Shown here: positions 1 to 5,622 of the stretch, one piece after another
How positions within the stretch are numbered: the stretch's first letter is position 1
Layout: every line of letters starts with the position of its first letter
Origin: Thermoplasmata archaeon
Lineage (GTDB): Archaea; Thermoplasmatota; Thermoplasmata; UBA184
NCBI GenBank assembly: GCA_021827545.1
Contig: JAKAVH010000162.1
Coordinates: forward strand, 1 to 5,622
DNA length: 5,622 nt
Direction of reading: 5' to 3'
Made by a program: the position numbers and the translations under genes
Notes under the pieces: generated by a model
The model's database searches: none
The model's input: only the letters and a program-made list of their open reading frames with translations
What the model was told of the DNA's origin: nothing

Positions 1-768
1 CGAGGAGCCCACGGTCTCGAGGAGCCGGGCGAGCCGCAGCGCACCGCGGGGCGTGAGCCGGAAGTACCGGGGGGTCCGGCCGAGGTAGCGGAACATCTCG
101 TCCGTGAGGTCGGAGTACCGCCACCGCTGGGGGCCTCCGGCCGTCACGTTGTGCGAGATCGAGAGGCTGGCCTCGCGGCGAAGGATGCGGGCGAGGTCGG
201 GCGCCGAGAGCGGGCTCACGTGGTAGCCCCCGTCGCCGAACATCGGGAACCGGTGATACCGATGCATCGTCCGGAGCATCACGGACAGGAGCTTGTCCCG
301 CGGCGCGAACAGCATCGTCGGCCGCACGATCGCGTAGGAGAGCCGGCTCGACTCGAGGGCCCGGTCGACCCGGCGCTTCTCGACGAGATAGGGAAACCCG
401 CGTTCGAGTGCCGCCGGTGCGTCGGGGACGCTCACGTGGAGGAACCGACGGAGCCCGACCCCCTCGGAGGCGCGAACGAGCCGCAGCAGTCCGTCGGCGA
501 GCGAGCGGAACCGCCGTTCCGGGCCAAATCGGTACCATGCGACGTTCAGCACCAGGTCGACGTCCCGGAGCCACGGTCCCCAGTCCGTGATCTCCCCGAC
601 GTCCCGCGGGACCCACTCGACCCCCCGGGCGGCTTCCCCCGCGGCCGGGTGGGGGTGGACCGAGCGGATCGTCCAGTCCGATCCGAACTCGGCGAGGACG
701 TGCCGGCCGACCAGTCCGCCGGCGCCCCCGACCAGAAGGAGACGGGGTCGCTCCGAAGAGGCGCTCAT
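1..768 (-). CDS. NAD(P)-binding extended/atypical SDR family protein (epimerase/NDUFA9-like), partial at C-terminus
   Basis: An open frame runs from ATG 768 to the left edge without a stop (256 codons visible). Its ATG overlaps the lipB TGA in an ATGA arrangement, so translational coupling is likely; no strong ribosome binding site is seen. The N-terminus MSASSERPRLLLVGGAGGLV plus GRHV gives a GGAGGLVG nucleotide-binding turn (14-21) after a hydrophobic strand, as in NAD-dependent epimerase/dehydratase folds. Further support: strand LVLNVAW (72-78), FLHVSV (109-114), a YLVEK that fits the SDR catalytic YxxxK (Y127, K131), then YAIVRPTMLFAP (145-156) and MFGDGGYHVSPLSAPDLARIL (split 176-196), the usual RP and GDG-x-DLA pattern of the SDR atypical subfamily 5 and complex I NDUFA9-like proteins. 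The usual catalytic Ser is plausibly S113. Substrate is unknown: sugar-nucleotide epimerase, quinone- or lipid-linked reductase and nonenzymatic assembly factor are all open. No transmembrane segment or signal peptide is visible. Confidence 0.85.
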   Translation of the reverse strand, partial: MSASSERPRLLLVGGAGGLVGRHVLAEFGSDWTIRSVHPHPAAGEAARGVEWVPRDVGEITDWGPWLRDVDLVLNVAWYRFGPERRFRSLADGLLRLVRASEGVGLRRFLHVSVPDAPAALERGFPYLVEKRRVDRALESSRLSYAIVRPTMLFAPRDKLLSVMLRTMHRYHRFPMFGDGGYHVSPLSAPDLARILRREASLSISHNVTAGGPQRWRYSDLTDEMFRYLGRTPRYFRLTPRGALRLARLLETVGSS

Positions 769-1439
769 GCCGCGGACGGAGCCCCGGGCGGCCGGGCCGG
801 CTCGCTCGCTCGGGCGCCGCGCGGCGGCTCTGACGGGAACACAGCTTCCCAGGCCCGTAGGAGCGGTGTCCGGACCTCCGTGAGGGGCACCGTGCGGCCG
901 AGCTCGCGGGAGATCGACGTCATCACGGAGCCGTCGAACCCGCACGGGCGGATGCGGCGGAACTCGGCGAGGTCGACCGACACGTTGAGGGCAAAGCCGT
1001 GGAACGTGACCCAGTGATCGACCGCGATACCGATCGAGGCGACCTTGCGCTCTCCGTCGACCCAGACCCCGCGACGGCCCCCGACGTGGGTCCCCCGCAG
1101 TCCGAACGCGTCGAGCGTCCGGATCACGACCTCCTCGAGGTCGTGGACGAAGTGACGCACGTCCCGCCCGCGTCGGTCGAGGTCGACGATCGGGTAACCG
1201 ACGAGCTGCCCCGGGCCATGATACGTCGCGTGGCCCCCCCGCTCGACCCGGACCACCGGTAGTCCGCTCGCTTCGGCGCTGCCGTCGTCGCCTTCCACAC
1301 CGACCGTGACCACCGCGGGATGCTCCACGAGGACGAGGGTATCCCCGACGGTGCCCGCCCGGCGCGCCCGGACGAGCTCCCGCATCGCCTCGAGGGCGGG
1401 AGGATATTCCCGCCGCCCCCAGTCAACGACCTCGGTCAT
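765..1439 (-). CDS. lipB: Octanoyltransferase LipB (lipoyl(octanoyl) transferase)
   Basis: LipB moves octanoate from octanoyl-acyl carrier protein to the lipoyl-domain lysine of E2 and related proteins; lipoyl synthase LipA then inserts sulfur. The 224-residue product is normal length. Key motifs: RGGHATYHGPGQLVGYPI (67-84), the acyl-binding loop; the catalytic lysine K132 in RKVASIGI; HGFALNV (147-153); and the catalytic cysteine C166 in IRPCGFDGSVMTSI. This Lys/Cys pair and PCG motif separate LipB from the lipoate ligase LplA and from LipM. The last 20 or so residues (about 203-224) are a Pro/Ala/Arg-rich tail outside the conserved fold. The start at ATG 1439 is supported by the GGAGG site; an open frame continues to 1625, but the added residues are Arg/Ser/Pro-rich shadow sequence antisense-free but out of frame with E3. 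It overlaps E3 by 17 nt and the next gene by 4 nt (ATGA). Its presence suggests the operon provides part of its own cofactor supply; LipA is not in the window. Confidence 0.95.
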   Translation of the reverse strand: MTEVVDWGRREYPPALEAMRELVRARRAGTVGDTLVLVEHPAVVTVGVEGDDGSAEASGLPVVRVERGGHATYHGPGQLVGYPIVDLDRRGRDVRHFVHDLEEVVIRTLDAFGLRGTHVGGRRGVWVDGERKVASIGIAVDHWVTFHGFALNVSVDLAEFRRIRPCGFDGSVMTSISRELGRTVPLTEVRTPLLRAWEAVFPSEPPRGARASEPARPPGAPSAA

Positions 1440-2865
1440 CGGACCGCCTCCGGGCGACGTGCATCGGCTCGCCGAGCCAGAGCAGCGCCGCCTCGCCGAG
1501 CGCCTCGCTGAACGTGGGGTGGGGATGGATCGTCTGGGCGAGATCGCGTACGGTCGCGCCCATCTCGATCGCATGGGCCGCCTCTGCGATGAAATCGCCG
1601 ACCCCCTCACCGGCCGCGTGAACACCGAGCAGGAGCCCCGTGCTCTCGTCGCCGACGACCTTCACCCAACCGTTCGTCGCGTGGCTCGCGTGCGCACGGC
1701 CGAGGGCCGCGTACGGGAACCGGGCCTCCCGCGGCCGGTAGCCCCGGGTCTCCGCGTCGGCCCGGGTCAGCCCGACCGTGGCGAGCTCGGGGACCGTGAA
1801 GACGACGCCGGGCATCGCCTCAAAGTCGAAGCGTGTCGGTCGACCGGCGATCGCCTCGGCGGCGACGATTCCCTCGCGATAGGACTTGTGCGCGAGCATC
1901 GGGGGCCGCGCGACGTCCCCGACCGCGAAGATGTGCGGCTGGTTCGTCCGCAGCTGGTCGTCGACCGTAACGAACCCGGTCCTCGCGTCAAAGGTAACGC
2001 CGGCCTCCTCGAGCCCCAGGTCGCGGCTCTCGGGCCGCTTGCCCACCGTCACGAACAACCGCTCGGCGGTCAGCTCCTCGGGCCCGGAGGCGCCTTCCAC
2101 CCGCAGGCGGAGGCGGTCCTTCTCGCGGAGAAGGCCGAGCGCCTTCGTTCCGACCCGCACGCGGACCCCGAGCTGTTCGAGCGCCCGCGTCAGCTCCCTC
2201 GAGAGGTCGGGCTCCATGCCGGGCAGGAGCTGCGGCAACAGCTCGACGATCGTCACCTCGACCCCGAGACGGGCGAGGAACTCGCCGAGCTCGCAGCCGC
2301 TGACCCCTCCGCCAAGCACGAGCATCGACCTCGGCAGCGAGGAGAGCGAGAGGAGCTCCCAGGCGTTGACCACCCGCTCCCCGTCCGTCTCGAAACCGGG
2401 GAGCGTGGAGTGGACCGCTCCGGTGGCGATGACCGCGAACTCGAAGTCGATCCGTTCATGGCCCCCGTCGGGGGCCGCCAGGTCGGCCGAGCGCGGGCCG
2501 GTGAAGCGCGCCTGCCCGGGCAGCACCGTGACCCCGGCCGACTTGAGGAGCGTGGCGACGCCCTGACGCTCCTTGGCCACCACCGACTCCTTCCAGCGCA
2601 TCGTCGTGGCGAGGTCGAACTTCGCGTCGGGCGCGAGGACCCCGATCTCGCCGGCCTCGGACCGAAGGGCGGCGTAGAGCCGGGACGCGTGGATGAGGGC
2701 CTTCGATGGGATGCAGCCCCGGTTCAGGCACTCGCCGCCGAGGTCGCGTTTCTCGACGAGCAGTACCTTCTTTCCGAGCTGGCCGGCCCGGATCGCCGCC
2801 ATGTACCCTCCCGGGCCCCCGCCAATGACGAGGACCTCGGTCGATCGTGCGTACGTGCCGGCCAC
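1423..2865 (-). CDS. lpdA: Dihydrolipoyl dehydrogenase (E3)
   Basis: This flavoprotein reoxidises the dihydrolipoyl group of E2 and reduces NAD+ to NADH. The 480-residue product has the full layout: an FAD-binding GGGPGGY (15-21) with E38 ending the next strand; the redox disulfide in GGECLNRGCIPSK (C46, C51); ATG (147-149); the NAD-binding GGGVSGCELG (185-194) with E208 at the end of the following strand, as expected for NAD rather than NADP; the second FAD motif GDVARPPMLAHK (316-327); and the C-terminal dimer-interface motif HPHPTFSE with catalytic pair H449 and E454. The GTG 2865 start has a ribosome binding site and places the Rossmann motif at the normal distance from the N-terminus. 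ATG 2925 would add 20 residues with no family counterpart and a 41-nt overlap with E1 alpha. The 3' end overlaps lipB by 17 nt, which suggests coupled translation. E3 can serve other complexes too (pyruvate, 2-oxoglutarate, glycine cleavage), but its place here suggests dedication to this one. Confidence 0.97.
   Translation of the reverse strand: MAGTYARSTEVLVIGGGPGGYMAAIRAGQLGKKVLLVEKRDLGGECLNRGCIPSKALIHASRLYAALRSEAGEIGVLAPDAKFDLATTMRWKESVVAKERQGVATLLKSAGVTVLPGQARFTGPRSADLAAPDGGHERIDFEFAVIATGAVHSTLPGFETDGERVVNAWELLSLSSLPRSMLVLGGGVSGCELGEFLARLGVEVTIVELLPQLLPGMEPDLSRELTRALEQLGVRVRVGTKALGLLREKDRLRLRVEGASGPEELTAERLFVTVGKRPESRDLGLEEAGVTFDARTGFVTVDDQLRTNQPHIFAVGDVARPPMLAHKSYREGIVAAEAIAGRPTRFDFEAMPGVVFTVPELATVGLTRADAETRGYRPREARFPYAALGRAHASHATNGWVKVVGDESTGLLLGVHAAGEGVGDFIAEAAHAIEMGATVRDLAQTIHPHPTFSEALGEAALLWLGEPMHVARRRSDDRGR
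1447..1451 (-). promoter_or_regulatory. Ribosome binding site for lipB inside the E3 coding region
   Basis: The minus strand reads GGAGGCGGTCCGATG: a perfect GGAGG 7 nt before the ATG at 1439, embedded in the last codons of E3. It fixes the lipB start and argues against the 62-residue upstream extension of the reading frame. Confidence 0.75.
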
Positions 2866-2873
2866 GGTCGCCG

Positions 2874-2878
2874 CTCCC
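2874..2878 (-). promoter_or_regulatory. Ribosome binding site deciding the E3 GTG start
   Basis: The minus strand reads GGGAGCGGCGACCGTG: a GGGAG core 8 nt before the GTG at 2865, within the 19-nt gap after the E1 alpha TAG. The upstream in-frame ATG at 2925 lies inside E1 alpha and has no comparable site. Confidence 0.6.
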
Positions 2879-2884
2879 GGAGCG

Positions 2885-3940
2885 CTACTCCGTTCCCTCC
2901 GCGGGGCCCGAGGAACGAGAGGCATAGACGTCTTCGGTCAGGGTCTCGGGGGCGGGGGGCGGGGCCGCCTCGGCCGCCCGGACCGCTGCTCGGACGGTCG
3001 TGTCGGCTGCTGCGGCGATCTTGGCCCGCCGATCTGCCGGCAGGAGGTCGTGGGCTTGCATCCAGGCTTCCAGTCGGGCGACCGGATCGCGACGGGCCCC
3101 TTCCTCCGCCCAGCCCGCCGGCTGGTAGCGCCGGGGATCGTCGGAGCTCGAGTGGGGGGTCAGCCGATAGGTCCGCAGCTCGAGCAGCACCGGCCCGCCG
3201 CCCGCCCGGGCCGACCGAAGCGCCATCGAGAGCTCCCGATACACCGCGAAGAAGTCGGTGCCGTCGAGCTGGCGGCCCTCGAGACCGTACGCCGGGGCTT
3301 TCGCGGCGAAGCTCGCGGCGGCCGTCTGACGCTCGGCCGGCACGCTGATCGCCCACTGGTTGTTCGCGCAGCAGAAGACGACGGGGAGGTCAAAGACGGC
3401 CGCGAAGTTGAGGCCCGCGTGGAAATCGTTCGAGCTGGTCGCTCCGTCGCCAAAGAACGCGAGCACGACTCCCCGCTCGCGACGGTGCCGGAGCGCATAG
3501 GCGAACCCGACGGCCTGCGAGATCTGGGTCCCGATCACCGAGGACATCGAGACGTAGTGCGCGGGGCGGGCCGTCGGGTGGCAGGGCATCTGGCGGCCCC
3601 GGGCCGGATCGAGCGCGTCCCCGAAGATCGAGTGGGCGTACTCCTCGAGCGGGAGGCCGCGAACGAGGGCGACCAGCTGTTCGCGGAGGCCCGGGAACAC
3701 CCAGTCGTCGGAGGTCGAGGCAAGGCCGGCGGCCACGTTCACCGCTTCCTGCCCGGTCGCGGCGCCGTAGAACCCGATGCGGCCCTGCCGCTGGAGCCCC
3801 TGCATCCGCGCGTCGAACGCCCGCCCGAGGGCCATCCAGCGGTACGCCTTCTCCAGGGTCGCGGTCCACTCCGGTCCCAGCGCCGCCGCCGCCTCCTCGG
3901 GGGTGTAGGAGAGGGGTTCCACGGCGGAATCCGGGTTCAT
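2885..3940 (-). CDS. 2-oxoacid dehydrogenase E1 component, alpha subunit (branched-chain type likely)
   Basis: This is the thiamine-diphosphate subunit that, with E1 beta, decarboxylates a 2-oxoacid and reductively acylates the E2 lipoyl group. The 351-residue product is full length for the family. Visible motifs: GFYGAATGQEAV (56-67); GRQMPCH (115-121); the thiamine-diphosphate/Mg motif beginning GDGATSSNDFHAGLNFA (164-180) and ending NN (193-194), with exactly 26 residues between GDG and NN; AISVP (197-201); and the catalytic or regulatory loop HSSSDDPRRY (263-272), where H263 matches the active-site histidine of the family. The GDGATSSNDFH and HSxSDD forms resemble branched-chain 2-oxoacid dehydrogenase E1 alpha more than E. 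coli-type pyruvate dehydrogenase; this is family knowledge, not an assay. The start is ATG 3940, set by the GGAGG site; ATG 3946 would add two residues. It sits between E2 (28-34 nt upstream) and E3 (19 nt downstream). Pyruvate as substrate is not excluded; bkdA1 or pdhA are candidate symbols. Confidence 0.95.
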   Translation of the reverse strand: MNPDSAVEPLSYTPEEAAAALGPEWTATLEKAYRWMALGRAFDARMQGLQRQGRIGFYGAATGQEAVNVAAGLASTSDDWVFPGLREQLVALVRGLPLEEYAHSIFGDALDPARGRQMPCHPTARPAHYVSMSSVIGTQISQAVGFAYALRHRRERGVVLAFFGDGATSSNDFHAGLNFAAVFDLPVVFCCANNQWAISVPAERQTAAASFAAKAPAYGLEGRQLDGTDFFAVYRELSMALRSARAGGGPVLLELRTYRLTPHSSSDDPRRYQPAGWAEEGARRDPVARLEAWMQAHDLLPADRRAKIAAAADTTVRAAVRAAEAAPPPAPETLTEDVYASRSSGPAEGTE

Positions 3941-3946
3941 GGTCAT

Positions 3947-3951
3947 CCTCC
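3947..3951 (-). promoter_or_regulatory. Ribosome binding site deciding the E1 alpha start
   Basis: The minus strand reads GGAGGATGACCATG. The GGAGG directly touches the first ATG (3946), leaving no spacer, but lies 6 nt before the second ATG (3940). Initiation at 3940 is therefore favoured. Confidence 0.7.
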
Positions 3952-3974
3952 GGCGCCGACCGGCTCCTCGGTGG

Positions 3975-5336
3975 TCAGGCGAGTTCGGCGAACAGCTGGT
4001 GAGGATCCTCGAGGTAGGCTTTGACGGTCGCGAGGAACTGGGCCCCTTCGATCCCGTCGATGACCCGGTGGTCGAGCGACACCGAGAGATTCATGAGATC
4101 GGCCGGACCGATCGACCCGTCGGGCTTGTAGACTGGGCGCCGCTGGATCTTGTGCACGCCGAGGATCCCGACCTCGGGGTAGTTCAGGATCGGGGTCGCC
4201 AAGAGCCCGCCGAGCGCCCCGAGGCTCGTGATCGTGAAGGTCCCACCGGTCAACTCCCCGCGACCGAGCTTCCCCGCCCGCCCTCGCTCGGCGAGGTCCT
4301 GGATCTCCCGCGCGAGCTGGGCGACGCTCTTCCGGTCGGCGTCCCGGACGACCGGGACGATCAGTCCCTCGGGAGCCGCGGCCGCAATGCCGATGTGGTA
4401 GACGGAGCGCAGGATCAGCTCCTCGTGGGCATCGTCCATGGTGGCGTTCAGCTTGGGATGGGCCTTGAGGCCGGCGACGACCGCCTTGAGGATGAACGGG
4501 AGGTAGCTCAGCCGGACTCCCTGCTTTTCGACATGCTTCGCCATCCGGTCGCGCAATCGGACGAGCTCGGAGGCATCGACCTCCTCGACGTAGGTGAAGT
4601 GCGCGGCCCGGTGCGTCGACTCGCTCATGTGCTCGGAGATGACCCGCCGTATCCCGCGGATCGGGATCCGCTCCCGGACCTCGGAGGCCGGTACGACCGG
4701 TCCGATCGCTGCCGTCGAGCGAGACGTGGCCGGCCCAGCGACCGGCGTCGCGGCGCTCTCGGATTGCGGAACCGCCGCGGCACCGGGGATCCCCTCCGAC
4801 GCGGCGGACCGGGCGCCCGGGGCGGTCGCGAGGTCGGCCTCGGTGATGCGGCCCGCCGGGCCGGTTCCCCGTACCGTCGCGAGGTCGATGCCCTTCTCCT
4901 GGGCGAGCCGTCGAAGGTACGGGGAAGCGAGCACCCGGCCGGGGGGGGAGGTCGGAGCCGGGGACGAGGGCGCGGGGGCGGGTGCCGAGCTCCCCGACGT
5001 GGGACTCCGCGCGGCGGGCGCAACGCCGCCGTGGGGGGATCCTTCGGTCGGCCCGTCAGGCGCGCGTGGACTCGGGCTCGCGGCACCGCCGCCCCCGGCC
5101 GCGTCGGTGTCGATCGAGACCAGCAGGCCTCCGACCTTCACCTTCTGGCCGACTTCGGCATGCAGCTTCGCGATGCGACCGGTCTTGGGGGAGGGGATCT
5201 CGACGTTCGCCTTGTCGGTGAGCACGCTCACCAGCGTCTGGTCCTCGCGAACCGCGTCGCCCTCCTTCACGAACCACTGCACGACTTCGCCCTCGGCGAC
5301 CCCTTCACCGATGTCCGGTAAACGGAACTCGAACAT
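3975..5336 (-). CDS. Dihydrolipoyl acyltransferase, E2 component of 2-oxoacid dehydrogenase complex
   Basis: This is the core E2 enzyme, which carries the acyl group from E1 on a swinging lipoyl arm and transfers it to CoA. The 453-residue product starts MFEFRLPDIGEG, the classic E2 N-terminus. Domains in order: one lipoyl domain (about 1-76) with the lipoylated lysine K42 in TDKANVEIPSP; an Ala/Pro/Ser/Gly-rich linker (about 79-134); a peripheral subunit-binding domain (about 135-170, ASPYLRRLAQEKGID then GTGPAGRITEADL); a second flexible linker (about 171-220); and a catalytic acyltransferase domain (about 222-453) with the active-site motif DHRVIDG (H423, D427). All key residues are present and the length is normal for a single-lipoyl-domain E2. 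The start at ATG 5336 is chosen over GTG 5351 because of the ribosome binding site and the family N-terminus. E1 alpha begins 34 nt after the TGA. The acyl specificity (acetyl or branched-chain) is not read from E2; the E1 alpha neighbour favours branched-chain (bkdB-like). Confidence 0.96.
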   Translation of the reverse strand: MFEFRLPDIGEGVAEGEVVQWFVKEGDAVREDQTLVSVLTDKANVEIPSPKTGRIAKLHAEVGQKVKVGGLLVSIDTDAAGGGGAASPSPRAPDGPTEGSPHGGVAPAARSPTSGSSAPAPAPSSPAPTSPPGRVLASPYLRRLAQEKGIDLATVRGTGPAGRITEADLATAPGARSAASEGIPGAAAVPQSESAATPVAGPATSRSTAAIGPVVPASEVRERIPIRGIRRVISEHMSESTHRAAHFTYVEEVDASELVRLRDRMAKHVEKQGVRLSYLPFILKAVVAGLKAHPKLNATMDDAHEELILRSVYHIGIAAAAPEGLIVPVVRDADRKSVAQLAREIQDLAERGRAGKLGRGELTGGTFTITSLGALGGLLATPILNYPEVGILGVHKIQRRPVYKPDGSIGPADLMNLSVSLDHRVIDGIEGAQFLATVKAYLEDPHQLFAELA

Positions 5337-5340
5337 GGGT

Positions 5341-5349
5341 CCCCTTCCC
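5341..5349 (-). promoter_or_regulatory. Ribosome binding site deciding the E2 start
   Basis: On the minus strand the 15 nt between the E1 beta stop and the ATG at 5336 read GTGGGAAGGGGACCC. The purine-rich AAGGGG core ends 4 nt before the ATG, with GGGAAGG an alternative register at 6 nt. It favours ATG 5336 over the in-frame GTG at 5351, which has no such site upstream and directly abuts the E1 beta TAG. Confidence 0.6.
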
Positions 5350-5351
5350 AC

Positions 5352-5622
5352 CTAGCCCGCCCGGACGGTCGTCCGGGCCGCCTGCGCGACCCGATCCGTG
5401 TTCGGGAGGTAGACGTGCTCGAGCGAGTACGGGAACGGCGTATCGTAACCGGTGACGCGGGCGATCGGCGCCTTCAGCGAGTAGAACGCCTTCTCCGCGA
5501 GGATGGCGGCCAGCTCGCCGCCGAAACCGCAGAACCGCGCCGCCTCGTGCACGATCACGGCGCGACCGGTCTTCTCCACCGAGGCGATGACGGCCCGCTC
5601 GTCCAGCGGTACCAAGGTACGG
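5352..5622 (-). CDS. 2-oxoacid dehydrogenase E1 component, beta subunit (partial, C-terminal end only)
   Basis: The visible part is the last 89 or so codons, ending at a TAG (5354-5352); the N-terminal part lies beyond the right edge. E1 beta forms a heterotetramer with E1 alpha and helps bind thiamine diphosphate for oxidative decarboxylation of a 2-oxoacid in the cytoplasm. The fragment matches the C-terminal transketolase-like domain: it opens RTLVPLDERAVIASVEKTGR, then has VIVHEA, GFGGELAA and the closing signature DTPFPYSLEHVYLPN, all typical of pyruvate or branched-chain E1 beta subunits. Family members are usually about 325-340 residues, so roughly three quarters is missing. The TTG at 5615 is an internal Leu codon, not a start, because the conserved RT precedes it in frame. 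E2 follows after 15 nt. Whether the substrate is pyruvate or branched-chain oxoacids cannot be judged from this fragment; bkdA2 or pdhB would be the usual symbol. Confidence 0.93.
   Translation of the reverse strand, partial: RTLVPLDERAVIASVEKTGRAVIVHEAARFCGFGGELAAILAEKAFYSLKAPIARVTGYDTPFPYSLEHVYLPNTDRVAQAARTTVRAG

Noticed and set aside
151..1017. 288-codon open frame on the plus strand opposite the SDR gene and lipB
   Set aside because: The minus-strand reading has Rossmann and YxxxK motifs and LipB signatures, while the plus-strand reading is Arg/Pro/Glu-rich without any motif.
1440..1625. N-terminal extension of LipB by 62 residues
   Set aside because: It would lie fully inside E3 in another frame, is Arg/Ser/Pro-rich without homology to LipB, and a perfect GGAGG sits 7 nt before ATG 1439.
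2866..2925. Upstream ATG start for E3 adding 20 residues
   Set aside because: It overlaps the end of E1 alpha, lacks a ribosome binding site, and the added residues are not part of the E3 fold. The GTG at 2865 has GGGAG at 8 nt.
1306..3348. 680-codon open frame on the plus strand across lipB, E3 and E1 alpha
   Set aside because: It is antisense to three proteins with intact catalytic motifs. Its translation is rich in Arg, Gly, Pro and Asp with no recognisable domain, as expected for the mirror frame of high-G+C genes.
3941..3974. Possible terminator hairpin between E2 and E1 alpha
   Set aside because: Only very short self-complementary stretches such as CCGG and GGCGCC occur, with no T-run after them, as expected by chance in G+C-rich DNA. 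The gap also carries the E1 alpha ribosome binding site.
2693..4024. 443-codon open frame on the plus strand opposite E1 alpha
   Set aside because: It is an antisense shadow of a gene with complete thiamine-diphosphate motifs, with no domain of its own.
3939..5321. 460-codon open frame on the plus strand opposite E2
   Set aside because: It is antisense to the clearly identified E2. The composition is charged and low in complexity, there is no family motif, and the frame mirrors E2 codons.

Overview
The window is a gene-dense, high-G+C segment (clearly above 60% by eye) in which every supported gene lies on the minus strand, so transcription runs from right to left. There is almost no noncoding DNA: the gaps are 15, 28 and 19 nt, followed by a 17-nt and a 4-nt overlap. 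This looks like one operon. No promoter, terminator, RNA gene, CRISPR array or mobile element is visible. The Shine-Dalgarno sites (GGAGG, GGGAG, AAGGGG) suit a high-G+C bacterium or an archaeon that uses leadered transcripts. The sequence does not settle the lineage. A complete 2-oxoacid dehydrogenase complex with three-component chemistry points to aerobic or respiratory metabolism.

Layout in transcription order: (1) 5622-5352, the C-terminal end of the E1 beta subunit of a 2-oxoacid dehydrogenase, cut by the window edge; (2) 5336-3975, the dihydrolipoyl acyltransferase E2 with one lipoyl domain; (3) 3940-2885, the E1 alpha subunit, whose thiamine-diphosphate motif and HSSSDD loop look most like the branched-chain 2-oxoacid dehydrogenase type; (4) 2865-1423, dihydrolipoyl dehydrogenase E3; (5) 1439-765, LipB octanoyltransferase; (6) 768-1, an NAD(P)-binding extended/atypical SDR (epimerase-like) protein, cut by the left edge.

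The genes work together. E1 (alpha plus beta) decarboxylates a 2-oxoacid on thiamine diphosphate and acylates the lipoyl lysine of E2. E2 passes the acyl group to CoA. E3 reoxidises the dihydrolipoyl arm and makes NADH. LipB supplies the octanoyl group that lipoyl synthase (not in the window) would turn into the lipoyl cofactor on E2. The role of the trailing SDR gene is unknown. The most unusual point is gene order: the two E1 subunit genes are separated by E2 (beta-E2-alpha-E3), instead of the common alpha-beta-E2-E3. Otherwise this is a well-understood metabolic operon, and I see no convincing sign of an undescribed system.
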